Counted from the stretch's first letter, positions 37,356 to 46,972 are shown. The stretch: 64,000 bases of DNA from Herbaspirillum sp. RTI4 (GCF_034313965.1 NZ_JAVIWQ010000002.1:3472001-3536000); one strand, 5' to 3'. A program made the numbers and translations. The notes: generated by a model not told the origin, from the sequence alone.

Positions 37356-38660
37356 TCAGCCCGCTATCGAGGCCTGCGGGTACCGCTCATATGCGCCCTT
37401 ATTACGATACAAGACCAGCGTCGCAATCAAACCGCACACCGCCGCAAAGGTCATCCATAGTCCCGGCACACCTTTGTCGCCGGTCAACTCAATCAAGCCA
37501 GTCGCAATTGCCGGTGTGAAGCCGCCAAAAATCGCCGTTGCCAAACTATACGCCAAAGAAAACCCTGCCGTACGCACCGATACCGGCATCACTTCAGCCA
37601 GAGCGACGACCATCGCGCCGTTATAACTGGCGTACAAGAAAGACAACCACAACTCCACCATCAGCATTTTCGAAAAACCAGGATCGCTGACCAGCCAGCG
37701 CATCGCTGGATACGCCGTCAGAATCGTCAGCAAGGTAAAGAAGATCAGAATAGGCCGGCGTCCGATGCGGTCGGACAGCGCGCCCATCAGCGGCAACCAG
37801 ATAAAATTGGACAGGCCTATGCACAGCGTCACAATCAGGCTATCCGCCGTACTCAGCTTGAGTACGCTCTTGCCAAATGTCGGCGTGTAAATGGTGATCA
37901 GATAAAACGATACCGTCGTCATCGACACCAGCATCATGCCGGCGATAATCAGCTTCCAGTTTTCCAGCATCGAGCGATATATTTCACTGACATTGGGACG
38001 GTGTTTGCGCGCCAGAAATTCCTCTGTTTCCTGCAGCGAACGGCGAATCATGAACAGCACCGGCACGATCATGCAGCCGATGAAAAACGGAATACGCCAG
38101 CCCCAGGAACCGATTTGCAAGGGTGTCAGCCACACATTGAGGGCATAACCCAATGCCGCCGCAAAAATGATCGCCACCTGTTGGCTGGCGGATTGCCAGC
38201 TGACATAAAACCCCTTGTTGCCGGGAGTCGCCATTTCGGCCAGATATACAGAGACGCCACCCAGTTCGACACCCGCAGAAAATCCTTGCAACAAACGCCC
38301 GGTCAGCACCAGAAACGGTGCCAGATAACCAATGCTGGCAAAGCCGGGAACGAAGGCAATCAGCATGGTCCCCGCCGCCATCAGCGCCAGCGTCACGATC
38401 AGCCCTTTGCGACGGCCAACACGGTCAACATACGCGCCGAGCAAAATCGCCCCGAGCGGACGCATCAAGAAACCCGCGCCGAACGTCATGAACGTCAGCA
38501 TCAGCGAAGCGAATTCATCGCCCGACGGAAAAAACGTTTTGGAAATGTAGGTGGCGTAAAAACCGAAAAGAAAAAAATCAAACATCTCCATGAAATTGCC
38601 GCTGGTCACGCGTAAAACGGTGCCGAATTTCGATGGAGAGGAAGGCTTGGTCAGTGTCAT
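37356..38660 (-). CDS. MFS transporter, metabolite:H+ symporter type (citrate/tricarballylate-like)
   Basis: 434 residues from the ATG at 38660 ([10 protein letters not shown]). Twelve membrane segments. MHS-family motifs: '[20 protein letters not shown]' at the start, '[20 protein letters not shown]' between TM2 and TM3, and '[16 protein letters not shown]' between TM8 and TM9. CitA/TcuC-type members import tricarboxylates with protons. Its neighbour, a possible aconitate isomerase, and a divergent LysR regulator support a tricarboxylate substrate. Confidence 0.9.
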   Translation of the reverse strand: MTLTKPSSPSKFGTVLRVTSGNFMEMFDFFLFGFYATYISKTFFPSGDEFASLMLTFMTFGAGFLMRPLGAILLGAYVDRVGRRKGLIVTLALMAAGTMLIAFVPGFASIGYLAPFLVLTGRLLQGFSAGVELGGVSVYLAEMATPGNKGFYVSWQSASQQVAIIFAAALGYALNVWLTPLQIGSWGWRIPFFIGCMIVPVLFMIRRSLQETEEFLARKHRPNVSEIYRSMLENWKLIIAGMMLVSMTTVSFYLITIYTPTFGKSVLKLSTADSLIVTLCIGLSNFIWLPLMGALSDRIGRRPILIFFTLLTILTAYPAMRWLVSDPGFSKMLMVELWLSFLYASYNGAMVVALAEVMPVSVRTAGFSLAYSLATAIFGGFTPAIATGLIELTGDKGVPGLWMTFAAVCGLIATLVLYRNKGAYERYPQASIAG

Positions 38661-38747
38661 GTTTACTCTCGCAAAACAGAGGGAAGCGGACATCCCAAGA
38701 ATGCCGCCTGATCGATACATTGAATGATTGAAGCAGTCAATCAGATG

Positions 38748-38795
38748 AATGTGCGGATAAATGTGCGGGTGCTCGTTGGAGTACTCGTTGGAGTA
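38748..38795. repeat. Four consecutive 12-mers: two AATGTGCGG-type and two CTCGTTGGAGTA
   Basis: AATGTGCGGATA / AATGTGCGGGTG are followed in register by two identical CTCGTTGGAGTA units, in the gap between the transporter and the periplasmic protein gene. Confidence 0.75.
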
Positions 38796-38822
38796 AAGCG
38801 ATCACCACCGCAGATTGACGAA

Positions 38823-39605
38823 TTAATTCAGCGGATCAAGACCGCTCTTGATGATTTCCGCGCGGGCATCGGGCGAAGCCAGGAAACGAATCAAGGCCTT
38901 GCCTGCCTCAGGATGCGGCGCACCAACCGGAATGCCGGCAGAATACAAAGTCACGCTTTGCACTTCTTCAGGAATCTTGGCAACGAAATCCACCCCCGGA
39001 ACAGGAAGAATTTCACTGACCTGCTGAAACCCCAATTCATACTCTCCCGCAGCAACCAGGCTGGCCACCGGCGTTTTCTGGATTTTGTGCGCCTTAGGCT
39101 TGAGTTCCGATTCGATACCCATTTTTTTGAACAACTCGTTTTCGATATACACCCCGCTGGCACTATCCGAATAAGCCACCGAACGCGCCGTCAGCAGCGT
39201 CGCTTTAAATGCCGCCACCGTCGAAATATCCGGCTTCGCGCTGCCCGACTTCACCGCCATGCCAATCCGCGATCCGGCCAGCTCGACTTTACTGTCGGCG
39301 ATCGCCTTGCCCTGTTTAATCAGCTCAGTCAGCGCATAACCGACCATGATGACCACGTCAGCGGATTCACCACGCGCCAGACGATTTGGAATCGCCTCGG
39401 GAGACACTCCCATTGATGGTCCCCAGATGATCACCAGATGATGACCGGTGGCCGCTTCAAACTTCGGTGCCAACGCAGTGTAGGCGGCGGCAAAACCACC
39501 GGAGTTCATCACGCGGACTTCATCGGCCCACGCGCTGCCTGTCACCAAAGAAAAAGCAAATACGACGAGGGAAAATAATGTGGACAGCCTGCTGCGTTGA
39601 TTCAT
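38823..39605 (-). CDS. ModA-like periplasmic protein, candidate aconitate isomerase
   Basis: 260 residues with a signal peptide (LFSLVVFAFSLVTGSAWA) and mature start 'DEVRVMNSGGFAAAYTALAPKF'. The fold is of the molybdate/extracellular solute-binding type ('WGPSMGVSPEAIPNRLARGESADVVIMVG'). No ABC permease or ATPase is nearby, which argues against a transport role. The bacterial aconitate isomerase, which interconverts trans- and cis-aconitate in the periplasm, has this fold and size, and its gene sits beside a tricarboxylate transporter. The same arrangement here makes that the best guess. It is still inference from family and context. Confidence 0.65.
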   Translation of the reverse strand: MNQRSRLSTLFSLVVFAFSLVTGSAWADEVRVMNSGGFAAAYTALAPKFEAATGHHLVIIWGPSMGVSPEAIPNRLARGESADVVIMVGYALTELIKQGKAIADSKVELAGSRIGMAVKSGSAKPDISTVAAFKATLLTARSVAYSDSASGVYIENELFKKMGIESELKPKAHKIQKTPVASLVAAGEYELGFQQVSEILPVPGVDFVAKIPEEVQSVTLYSAGIPVGAPHPEAGKALIRFLASPDARAEIIKSGLDPLN

Positions 39606-39933
39606 TGCGTCTCCTGCTTTGATTTTAGAAAACCCCGATTACAGAGCTTCTTTGATTATTTAAATTTTAATGGTCGCACTGCAGACCACCATAAGCGTGT
39701 CTGGCGGGCAATTTTCACAAAATTCATTGATAAAGTAAAATGCATAATTATTCAAATTTGATGCGTTAAAAGCATCAATATAAAAATTCACTTCGGGAAT
39801 AAAAAATAATGAAAGCACCGATGAAGTGCGACGAACAACGCAAGGTGAGAACAAGCACCGCCGCCATAACTGAAAGCAAGCTATCCCCCCGCTCTGAAAT
39901 AGCGCCCTGCAGTAACTTACTCGGCGCGTCCTG
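39606..39933. other. Divergent spacer between aconitate-isomerase-like and lysR genes
   Basis: 328 bp, AT-rich at 39655-39800, no gene supported. Contains the dyad at 39758-39778. Confidence 0.6.
39758..39778. promoter_or_regulatory. TTGATGC-N7-GCATCAA dyad, candidate LysR site
   Basis: A perfect 7-bp inverted repeat with an A/T-rich 7-bp spacer, which is the usual geometry of a LysR-type recognition site. It lies in the AT-rich centre between lysR and its probable target genes. Confidence 0.55.
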
Positions 39934-40848
39934 ATGAGCCCACTACGTTTTGACCTGGGCGATCTCCAGGCCATGGTGGCAGTCGTGGAGCAAGGCGGCT
40001 TCCGAGCCGCCGCCAGCGCGATCAACCTGTCGCAACCGGCCCTCTCCCGTCGCATTGAAAAACTGGAAAACGCACTCAACGTCAAACTCTTCGAGCGCAC
40101 CACCCGCCGCGTCGAGCTGACGCTGGTCGGTCGCGAATTTTTCGTGAAGGCGATTGAAATTCTGGATGGCGTGGAAAGCTCACTCCTGAGCATAGGTGAA
40201 ATTTCGCGCACCCGATTCGGCCAGGTCAGCGTGGCCTGCGTTCCCTCAGTGGCGCATCACTTCCTGCCACCAGTGCTGCAACGCTTCCATACCGCTTATC
40301 CGAATATCCGTATCCGCATCATTGATGAAGGCGCGCATGAAGTGCTCAATCATGTGGCCCGGGGCGATTCCGACTTCGGCCTCAATTTCATCGGCGAACA
40401 AGAGCTGGGGATCGACTTCGAACCGATCCTGCGCGAACGCTTCGTACTCACCTGCCGCACCGATCATCCGCTGGCCAAACGACGCTCAGTCACCTGGAAC
40501 GATATCCGTCCCTATCCCTACATGACCGTCGCCAAATCCAGCGGCAACCGGCGTGTGCTGGATATCGCAATGGAACAAGGCGACATCCGACCCGCGTCCT
40601 TCATTGAAGTGCGTCACGTCGCCACGCTGCTGGAAATGGTCAAAGCCGGATTAGGCGTTGCTGTGGTGCCGGGCCTGGCAGTGCCGCCCGACGCGACGCT
40701 GGCAAGCATTCCCTTGCGCGATCCTGAAATCGCCAGAACGCTAGGCGTCATCCGACGCAGCGGCCGCGTATTTTCACCAGGAGCGCAGCAACTTTACGAA
40801 TTGATCAAGGAAATGCCGCCACTCGGAAAACATATGACCGCTTTATAG
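39934..40848 (+). CDS. LysR-family transcriptional regulator
   Basis: 304 residues. HTH 'LGDLQAMVAVVEQGGFRAAASAINLSQPALSRRIEKLENALNVKLFERTTR' and a type-2 periplasmic-binding-like effector domain ('GQVSVACVPSVAHHFLPPVLQRF', 'HVATLLEMVKAGLGVAVVPGLAV'). It is divergent from the periplasmic protein and MHS transporter genes and probably induces them in response to a tricarboxylate. Confidence 0.92.
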   Translation: MSPLRFDLGDLQAMVAVVEQGGFRAAASAINLSQPALSRRIEKLENALNVKLFERTTRRVELTLVGREFFVKAIEILDGVESSLLSIGEISRTRFGQVSVACVPSVAHHFLPPVLQRFHTAYPNIRIRIIDEGAHEVLNHVARGDSDFGLNFIGEQELGIDFEPILRERFVLTCRTDHPLAKRRSVTWNDIRPYPYMTVAKSSGNRRVLDIAMEQGDIRPASFIEVRHVATLLEMVKAGLGVAVVPGLAVPPDATLASIPLRDPEIARTLGVIRRSGRVFSPGAQQLYELIKEMPPLGKHMTAL

Positions 40849-40984
40849 TCGTACTGCGGAGGCAACGACCTGCTTCAGTGCTGCCGCTACCGTTCGATTA
40901 CACACAAACACAGACGGCAGAGGCAGAATACCAAGTCATATCAAACGCGTTCTATCATCACCGCAATACCCCACACCTATAGAA

Positions 40985-41632
40985 TCAGGACAAGGACGGG
41001 CGCAACAGCGGCGCACCGGTCAGTTGCTGCAGCTCATCGAACGACATTCCGGGGACAATTTCCACTACCCGCAAGCCCTCCGGCGTCACATCCAGCACAG
41101 CCAGATCGGTAAAGATGCGGTTGACGCAAGCGATTCCGGTCAGCGGATAAGAACACTGCGCAACGATCTTGTGTTCGCCGCCTTTGGTCTGATGCTCCAT
41201 CATCACGAATACCTGCTTCGCACCGATGGCCAGATCCATCGCACCGCCGACGGCGGGAATGGCATCGTCAGCGCCGGTATGCCAGTTCGCCAGATCGCCC
41301 CCGGCCGACACCTGAAAGGCACCCAGCACGCAGATATCGAGATGACCGCCACGCATCATGGCAAACGAATCAGCATGATGAAAATACGCGCCGCCTGTGA
41401 GCAAAGTGACCGGCTGTTTGCCGGCATTGATCAGGTCTTCGTCTTCTGCGCCGGGCGCAGGCGCAGGCCCCATCCCGAGCAAACCGTTTTCGCTGTGCAG
41501 GAATATTTCTTTATCTGCCGGCAGGTAATTGGCCACCTTGGTCGGCTGGCCAATACCCAGGTTGACGTAAGCACCTTCAGGAATATCCTGCGCCACGCGG
41601 GCGGCAATCTGGTCTCGTGTAAAGCGGTTCAT
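40985..41632 (-). CDS. pcaJ: 3-oxoadipate CoA-transferase subunit B
   Basis: 215 residues. 'YVNLGIGQPTKVANYLP' and the catalytic Glu in 'LHSENGLLGMGP' identify the beta subunit of family I CoA transferases. 'HIDICVLGAFQV' equivalents and 'DLAVLDVTPEGLRVVEIVPG' also match. It moves CoA from succinyl-CoA to 3-oxoadipate, feeding protocatechuate or catechol degradation. The start overlaps the pcaI stop by one base. PcaR-type operators and regulator upstream favour 3-oxoadipate over acetoacetate as substrate. Confidence 0.9.
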   Translation of the reverse strand: MNRFTRDQIAARVAQDIPEGAYVNLGIGQPTKVANYLPADKEIFLHSENGLLGMGPAPAPGAEDEDLINAGKQPVTLLTGGAYFHHADSFAMMRGGHLDICVLGAFQVSAGGDLANWHTGADDAIPAVGGAMDLAIGAKQVFVMMEHQTKGGEHKIVAQCSYPLTGIACVNRIFTDLAVLDVTPEGLRVVEIVPGMSFDELQQLTGAPLLRPSLS

Positions 41633-42297
41633 CAGTTGGTCTCCAGCACTATGCGTTGCACGAATATGCCCGGCGTTACGATATGTTCCGGGTCAAGTTG
41701 TCCCAGCTCGACCACTTCCTTGACTTGCGCGATCGTACATTTCGCCGCCATCGCCATGATGGGTCCGAAATTACGCGCCGTCTTGCGGTACACCAGATTG
41801 CCCCAGCGATCGCCGCGATGCGCCTTGATCAGCGCGAAATCGGCGTGGATGGGCGACTCCAGTACATACTGGCGGCCATCGATCAAACGCGTTTCCTTGC
41901 CCTCTGCCAGCAGGGTGCCGAATCCTGTCGGAGAAAAAAATCCACCGATACCCGCTCCGGCAGCGCGAATGCGTTCTGCCAGATTGCCTTGCGGCGTCAG
42001 TTCCAGTTCAATTTTTCCGGCGCGATAAAGCGCATCGAAGACATAGGAATCAGTCTGACGTGGAAACGAGCAAATGATTTTTTTCACTTGTCCGGCCTTG
42101 AGCAAAGCGGCCAGACCGGTATCGCCATTGCCGGCGTTGTTGTTGACGATGGTGAGATCACGCGCACCCTGCGCAATCAAGGCATCGATCAGAGCGGATG
42201 GCATGCCGGCATTGCCGAAGCCACCGATCATGACGGTCGCACCGTCGTGGATGTCGGCTACCGCTTGTTGCAAGCTGCCTGTAATTTTATCGATCAC
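41632..42297 (-). CDS. pcaI: 3-oxoadipate CoA-transferase subunit A
   Basis: 221 residues. 'DGATVMIGGFGNAGMPSALIDALI' is the CoA-binding Gly-rich loop, followed by 'ELTPQGNLAERIRAAGAGIGGFFSPTGFGT' and 'VYRKTARNFGPIMAMAA'. Partner of PcaJ. It lies directly downstream of two 17-bp PcaR-type sites. The rest of the beta-ketoadipate pathway (pcaF, pcaBDC) is not in the window. Confidence 0.92.
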   Translation of the reverse strand: MIDKITGSLQQAVADIHDGATVMIGGFGNAGMPSALIDALIAQGARDLTIVNNNAGNGDTGLAALLKAGQVKKIICSFPRQTDSYVFDALYRAGKIELELTPQGNLAERIRAAGAGIGGFFSPTGFGTLLAEGKETRLIDGRQYVLESPIHADFALIKAHRGDRWGNLVYRKTARNFGPIMAMAAKCTIAQVKEVVELGQLDPEHIVTPGIFVQRIVLETN

Positions 42298-42344
42298 GTC
42301 GCTTCTCTTTCCTGCTGGTTTCAGGGATTTTTTTGATTGAAAAT

Positions 42345-42361
42345 TGTTCGACTATCGAACA
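42345..42361. promoter_or_regulatory. PcaR-type operator, site 1 (TGTTCG-N5-CGAACA)
   Basis: A perfect 6-bp inverted repeat with 5-bp spacer, 48 bp before pcaI. The half site matches the GTTCGATAATCGCAC-like recognition sequence described for PcaR/PcaU-type IclR regulators. Confidence 0.7.
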
Positions 42362-42431
42362 AGTTTATACATTTAGCACTTATAATTCTAACGATGCCCT
42401 TCTTTACAGGTCAAGATTTATCACTATCTAG

Positions 42432-42448
42432 TGTGCGATAATCGAACA
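42432..42448. promoter_or_regulatory. PcaR-type operator, site 2 (TGTGCG-N5-CGAACA)
   Basis: Read leftward it is TGTTCGATTATCGCACA, differing from the known GTTCGATAATCGCAC core at the centre base only. Lies 26 bp before the pcaR start, so it probably also governs autoregulation. Confidence 0.75.
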
Positions 42449-42473
42449 AATTTCATCAATTATCGCATCTCCC

Positions 42474-43355
42474 ATGCCCATACAAAAACCCGCTACCAGC
42501 AAAACGACGCACAAAAAACTCACTCCGGCTATCGACAGCGTAAGCACCCATGCGCCGGAAACGAGCGCATTGAGCATCGCCGAGCAAATCGACGCGCTGA
42601 CCGATTCCAACTTCATGACCTCGCTGGCGCGTGGTCTGGCGGTCATCAACGCCTTCAGCGGCCAGCGCCGTACACTCACCATCTCCCAGATCAGCCAGAT
42701 GACCGGCATCCCGCGTGCTGCCGTGCGACGTTGCCTGCACACGCTCAGAGCACTCGGCTATGCCGCTGCCGACGGCAACCATTTTTCTCTGCTCCCCAAG
42801 GCCCTGACGCTGGGCTACTCCTATCTGTCGTCAACGCCGCTCACGGTCTCGGCCCAGCCCTGCCTCAATCAGATCTCGCGCACGCTGCACGAATCGAGTT
42901 CATTGGCGGTGCTGGTCGATCAGGAAATTTTATATGTGGCACGCGCTGCGACTTCCCGCGTGATGTCGGTAGCGCTCAATGCGGGTAGTCGCCTGCCGGC
43001 CTATTGCACCTCGCTCGGTCGCGTCATGCTGGCGCATCTGCCCGACGCCGAACTCGATCACTACTTCGAGTCCGTCACATTGCGGGCGATGACTGACAAG
43101 ACTGTGGTCTCACAAAAGCGTTTGCGCGCCATCCTGACCGAAGTACGTATTAGCGGTTACGCTTTGATCGACGAAGAACTTGAGATTGGATTGCGCTCGA
43201 TTGCGGTGCCGGTGCGTGGCGCATCGGGAACGGTGCTGGCGGCATTGAACGTCGGCGTACAGGCTAGCCGTGTCAGTACGCAAAAAATGGAAGAAGAATT
43301 TTTCCCTGTGCTACAGCGCAGCGCGCAGGAATTATCGGTGTTGCTGCCTGGATAG
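42474..43355 (+). CDS. pcaR: IclR-family regulator PcaR of the beta-ketoadipate pathway
   Basis: 293 residues. A Lys/Thr-rich lead, then the HTH 'TSLARGLAVINAFSGQRRTLTISQISQMTGIPRAAVRRCLHTLRALGY', and an effector domain with 'YVARAATSRVMSVALNAGSRLPAYCTSLGRVMLAHL' and 'ISGYALIDEELEIGLRSIAVPVR', both typical of the PcaR/PcaU/PobR subgroup. Divergent from pcaIJ with two matching operators between. It would respond to 3-oxoadipate or protocatechuate. Confidence 0.92.
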   Translation: MPIQKPATSKTTHKKLTPAIDSVSTHAPETSALSIAEQIDALTDSNFMTSLARGLAVINAFSGQRRTLTISQISQMTGIPRAAVRRCLHTLRALGYAAADGNHFSLLPKALTLGYSYLSSTPLTVSAQPCLNQISRTLHESSSLAVLVDQEILYVARAATSRVMSVALNAGSRLPAYCTSLGRVMLAHLPDAELDHYFESVTLRAMTDKTVVSQKRLRAILTEVRISGYALIDEELEIGLRSIAVPVRGASGTVLAALNVGVQASRVSTQKMEEEFFPVLQRSAQELSVLLPG

Positions 43356-43437
43356 TGCGGCGTTGGAAATACATTCATTACCTTGCAACGTGAGCATCAA
43401 TCGTGAGCGCCGGTCGTAAGAGCTAAGTCAGACAAAC

Positions 43438-44223
43438 TCAGACATGCCGCATCACTTTCACCTGCACATATGCCAGCCGCTCTGCACCGGCCGAAGCCCG
43501 CGTGCTTTGCAGTCGATGCAAGGTGATATTAGTGATATCGACGTGTCCCTCCTCGATGTGCCTGGCCATCAGACTGGCCGCTTCATCGGCGGTAGGCGCG
43601 GCGATTTTATTGAGTATCCCGGCATGTTCATCGTAGGTCGACTGCACGCAATCGCCATAAATGAAATCGAGCCGACGCACGATGCGGATGCGATCGGTCA
43701 GCCGCTCGAAAGTACTGGCAATTTCCTTGTTTCCTGCGGCACGGACCAGCGCCAGATGGAATTGCTCATCCAGTATCGCCACCTGCCTGCCATCACTTAA
43801 ACGCTGTTCCAGCGCGACGCACCAGATCGCCTTTTGCTGTTCTATCAGCGCAACATCCCCTCCACCGGCACACAATTGACGGAGGGCGAACTGTTCTATC
43901 ATCCCGCGCATTTGATACAACTCTTCAAACCGCTTGAAATCAATCGGCACCACTTCCCAGCCGCCGCGCACATAGCCCTGCATCAGACCATCGCTCTGCA
44001 AGCGCTGCAAAGCCTCGCGTACCGGCGTGCGCGAGACCTTGAAGCAGGCCGCGATTTCGCTTTCGATAATCTGATCGCCCGGCAGCAAGCGCATGTCGAA
44101 AATATCTTCGCGCAAGCGGGCATATACATACTCAGGCAAAGAACCGCCTTTGAGCGGCCTGCCGCCAGCATCCGCAGCGGCCAGAGGTTCGGCGATCAAC
44201 TCTGTGGCGGAAACTGTTTTCAT
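43438..44223 (-). CDS. GntR-family regulator, FadR/FCD subfamily
   Basis: 261 residues. Winged HTH 'EYVYARLREDIFDMRLLPGDQIIESEIAACFKVSRTPVREALQRLQSDGLM' followed by an all-helical FCD effector domain with Asp/His metal ligands ('DEQFHLALVRAAGNKEI' and 'EHAGILNKI', then 'MARHIEEGH'). The last gene of the peptide-uptake operon on the minus strand, 135 bp after the gamma-glutamyltransferase gene. It is a likely repressor of dppA and its followers. Confidence 0.9.
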   Translation of the reverse strand: MKTVSATELIAEPLAAADAGGRPLKGGSLPEYVYARLREDIFDMRLLPGDQIIESEIAACFKVSRTPVREALQRLQSDGLMQGYVRGGWEVVPIDFKRFEELYQMRGMIEQFALRQLCAGGGDVALIEQQKAIWCVALEQRLSDGRQVAILDEQFHLALVRAAGNKEIASTFERLTDRIRIVRRLDFIYGDCVQSTYDEHAGILNKIAAPTADEAASLMARHIEEGHVDITNITLHRLQSTRASAGAERLAYVQVKVMRHV

Positions 44224-44358
44224 AATCTCAGTGGTGAAGGACGACTCTTCTGATGAAGCGTCACAAGTAATACCGGCTCAGGAGGTCCGCATCGCCGTAA
44301 TGAATACGGCCAGCATCACCCCTGAGAGTGCATCACACGGCAAATCCATCGACGTTGT

Positions 44359-45969
44359 TTACCAGGCCGCAACGCAACCATCGGTACGCGGTTCGGTACC
44401 GCCGCACAGCACGCCGTTCTGGTCGCGCCAGATAATCTGACCGCGGCCGAAACCGAGCTGATTGCCCGACCACGACACCTCGTGCCCCAGCCCGCGCAGG
44501 CCACGGAAGAGATGTTCTGCATTACTGTGTTCGATACTGACTTTGTTGCCGCTTTCCCATTCCCAGCGCGGCGCATCGAGCGAAGATTGCGGATTGAGGC
44601 CGAAGTCGACGGTGTTCATCACCATCTGCACATGCCCCTGCGGCTGCATAAATCCGCCCATCACACCAAACGGCCCGACCGCCTTGCCGTCCTTGGTGAG
44701 GAAGCCGGGAATGATGGTGTGATACGGACGCTTGCCCGGCGCAAGACTGTTCGGATGCGCGGCATCGAGTGTGAAATTATTACCCCGGTTATGCAGCGCA
44801 ATGCCGGTCCCCGGCACCACCAGTCCGGAACCGAATCCCATGTAGTTGCTTTGGATGAAGGACACCATATTGCCCTGATCATCGGCCGTACTCAGGTAGA
44901 CGGTGCCGCCACTCGGTGGCTGTCCTGCCTGTGGCAATACCGCACGTTCGCCTATCAGCTTGCGGCGTTCATCGGCATAAGCATCGGACAACAAATCCTG
45001 CACACTGACGCGCATGTGGCCGCTATCGGCGATATGCGCCAGACCATCGGCATAAGCCAGCTTGATCGCTTCGATCTGGCGGTGATAAGTCTGCAAGCAA
45101 TCGCGTTCGCTGAAATCAAAACCCTTGAGAATATTCAAGGCCAGCAAGGCCACCAGTCCATGACCATTCGGCGGAATTTCCCAGACGTCGTAACCGCGAT
45201 AGTTGCAGCTGATGGGATCAACCCACTGCGGCTGATACGCCGCCATATCGGCCGCATCAAGATACCCGCCGGAGGCGCGCACAAAAGCCGCCGTTTTTTC
45301 AGCCAGCGCGCCGCGATAAAAACTGGCGGCGTTATCGGAGGCAATGGAACGCAAGGTATCTGCATGGCCTTGCGAACGCCAGATTTCTCCCGCGCGCGGA
45401 GCGCGACCATCGACACCGAAGGTATCAAACCAGGATTGAAAACAGGGTTCTTTGAACACGCCCTTGAACAGGGTATGCGCCTGCTGCCAGGCAAACGCGA
45501 CCATGGGCGATACCGGATAACCGTCCTGCGCCAGCGTGATTGCACTGGACATGGAACGCTCTAAAGAAAAATTACCGAAGCGCTCGGCCATGCTGGCCCA
45601 GGCACCGGGCGTACCAGGAACGGTAATCGGCAGCGCGCCGTATTTCGGCATGGTTTGATGACCGGCCGCATGCAGCTTGTCGATCGAAATCGCCATCGGC
45701 GCAGCACCGCTGGCATTGAGGCCGTGCAGTTTGTCTTTATGCCATATCAGCGCAAACGCATCACCGCCGATACCGTTGGCGGTCGGCTCCACCACGGTCA
45801 GCGCGGCAGCGGTGGCGATTGCCGCATCGATGGCATTGCCGCCTGCTTGCAGCACTTGCAGTCCGGCTTGCGCGGCCAGTGGCTGCGAGGTCGCTACCAT
45901 GCCACGTTGGGAATACACCGCACTGCGGCGGGAGCTGTAGGGATAATGATTGGAATCAAAATTAAACAT
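44359..45969 (-). CDS. Gamma-glutamyltransferase-family hydrolase (Ntn)
   Basis: 536 residues without a signal peptide, so probably cytoplasmic. 'VATSQPLAAQAGLQVLQAGGNAIDAAIATAAALTVVEPTANGIGGD' and the nucleophile Thr in 'PPSGGTVYLSTADDQGNMVS' are the family's two anchors. Autoproteolysis before that Thr would give large and small subunits. Subtype resembles YwrD-like proteins. It would hydrolyse gamma-glutamyl peptides or related amides. The ABC genes just upstream could import them. Confidence 0.9.
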   Translation of the reverse strand: MFNFDSNHYPYSSRRSAVYSQRGMVATSQPLAAQAGLQVLQAGGNAIDAAIATAAALTVVEPTANGIGGDAFALIWHKDKLHGLNASGAAPMAISIDKLHAAGHQTMPKYGALPITVPGTPGAWASMAERFGNFSLERSMSSAITLAQDGYPVSPMVAFAWQQAHTLFKGVFKEPCFQSWFDTFGVDGRAPRAGEIWRSQGHADTLRSIASDNAASFYRGALAEKTAAFVRASGGYLDAADMAAYQPQWVDPISCNYRGYDVWEIPPNGHGLVALLALNILKGFDFSERDCLQTYHRQIEAIKLAYADGLAHIADSGHMRVSVQDLLSDAYADERRKLIGERAVLPQAGQPPSGGTVYLSTADDQGNMVSFIQSNYMGFGSGLVVPGTGIALHNRGNNFTLDAAHPNSLAPGKRPYHTIIPGFLTKDGKAVGPFGVMGGFMQPQGHVQMVMNTVDFGLNPQSSLDAPRWEWESGNKVSIEHSNAEHLFRGLRGLGHEVSWSGNQLGFGRGQIIWRDQNGVLCGGTEPRTDGCVAAW

Positions 45970-45979
45970 GGCTTCTTTC

Positions 45980-46960
45980 TTAGCGATAAAGATGACAGGT
46001 CACATATTCACCGGCAGATACAGCAATGGCCGGTGGTGCTTGGGTTTTACAGAGGTCCATGCAAGACGGACAGCGCGGATGAAAATGGCAGCCGGACGGC
46101 GGCGCGGCCGGATTGGGAATACTCCCTTGCAGCACGATGCGTTCGCGCACCTGATCAGGATGTTCACGCGGAATGGCCGACAGCAAGGCCTGCGTGTAGG
46201 GATGTTTGGGCGAGCGATACACGTTTTCACAGCTGCCCGATTCCACCATGCGTCCCAGATACATGACGCCGATGCGGTCGCTGACATGGCGGATCACCGC
46301 CAGATCGTGCGAGACAAACAAATAGGTCAGGCCCAGTTCTTTCTGCAAGTCCTGCAACAGATTCAGTATCTGCGCCTGAATCGACACATCCAGCGCGGAC
46401 ACGGCTTCATCGGCCACCACCAGTTTGGGGCGCGTAATAATGGCGCGTGCGATGCCGACGCGCTGCCGCTGTCCACCTGAAAATTCATGCGGATACCGGT
46501 CTGCATAGCCGGCATTGAGGCCGACCACTTCCAGCGTTTCCGCGACCTTGCGTTTACGGCTGGTGCGATCAGCCAGACGATGCACGATCAGCGGCTCTTC
46601 CAGCACTTGCCCGATGGTCATGCGCGGATTGAGCGAGGCAAAAGGGTCCTGGAACACCATCTGCATATTGCGACGCATTGCCCGCAAGGGAGCCGCACCA
46701 AGAGTCGTCAACTCCTGTCCCATGAATTCAATTTTTCCGGCGGTCGGTTCAATCAGCCGCAAGACGCTGCGACCGGTAGTCGATTTTCCACAACCGGATT
46801 CGCCGACCAGTCCCATGGTCTGGCCTTCTTCGATATCGAAGGAAACATCATCGACCGCCTTGACCGGCGTTGCGCCGCGTCGTCCTGAGGGAAAATGTTT
46901 CTTGAGTCCGCTTACGCGCAATAAAGGAGTGGACATAGGAGTGGTCATAGGAGTGGTCAT
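45980..46960 (-). CDS. Peptide ABC transporter ATP-binding protein, DppF-type
   Basis: 326 residues. Walker A 'GESGCGKSTTGRSVLRLIEPTAG', signature 'FSGGQRQRVGIARAI', Walker B 'LVVADEAVSALDVSIQAQIL'. The C-terminal Oligo_HPY region ('PKHPYTQALLSAIP' and 'GCHFHPRCPSCMDLC') is that of peptide/nickel importers. The N-terminus is three 4-residue repeats MTTPMTTPMSTP encoded by a 12-bp tandem repeat, so the true start may be the third ATG. Cognate of the DppD-type ATPase next to it. Confidence 0.92.
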   Translation of the reverse strand: MTTPMTTPMSTPLLRVSGLKKHFPSGRRGATPVKAVDDVSFDIEEGQTMGLVGESGCGKSTTGRSVLRLIEPTAGKIEFMGQELTTLGAAPLRAMRRNMQMVFQDPFASLNPRMTIGQVLEEPLIVHRLADRTSRKRKVAETLEVVGLNAGYADRYPHEFSGGQRQRVGIARAIITRPKLVVADEAVSALDVSIQAQILNLLQDLQKELGLTYLFVSHDLAVIRHVSDRIGVMYLGRMVESGSCENVYRSPKHPYTQALLSAIPREHPDQVRERIVLQGSIPNPAAPPSGCHFHPRCPSCMDLCKTQAPPAIAVSAGEYVTCHLYR

Positions 46961-46972
46961 CAGATTCGTGAT

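Noticed and set aside
41024..42336. Plus-strand frames of 334 and 226 codons opposite pcaIJ
   Set aside because: Shadows of well-identified CoA-transferase subunits.
44482..45564. 360-codon frame opposite the gamma-glutamyltransferase gene
   Set aside because: The minus-strand product has clear family motifs, so this is a shadow.
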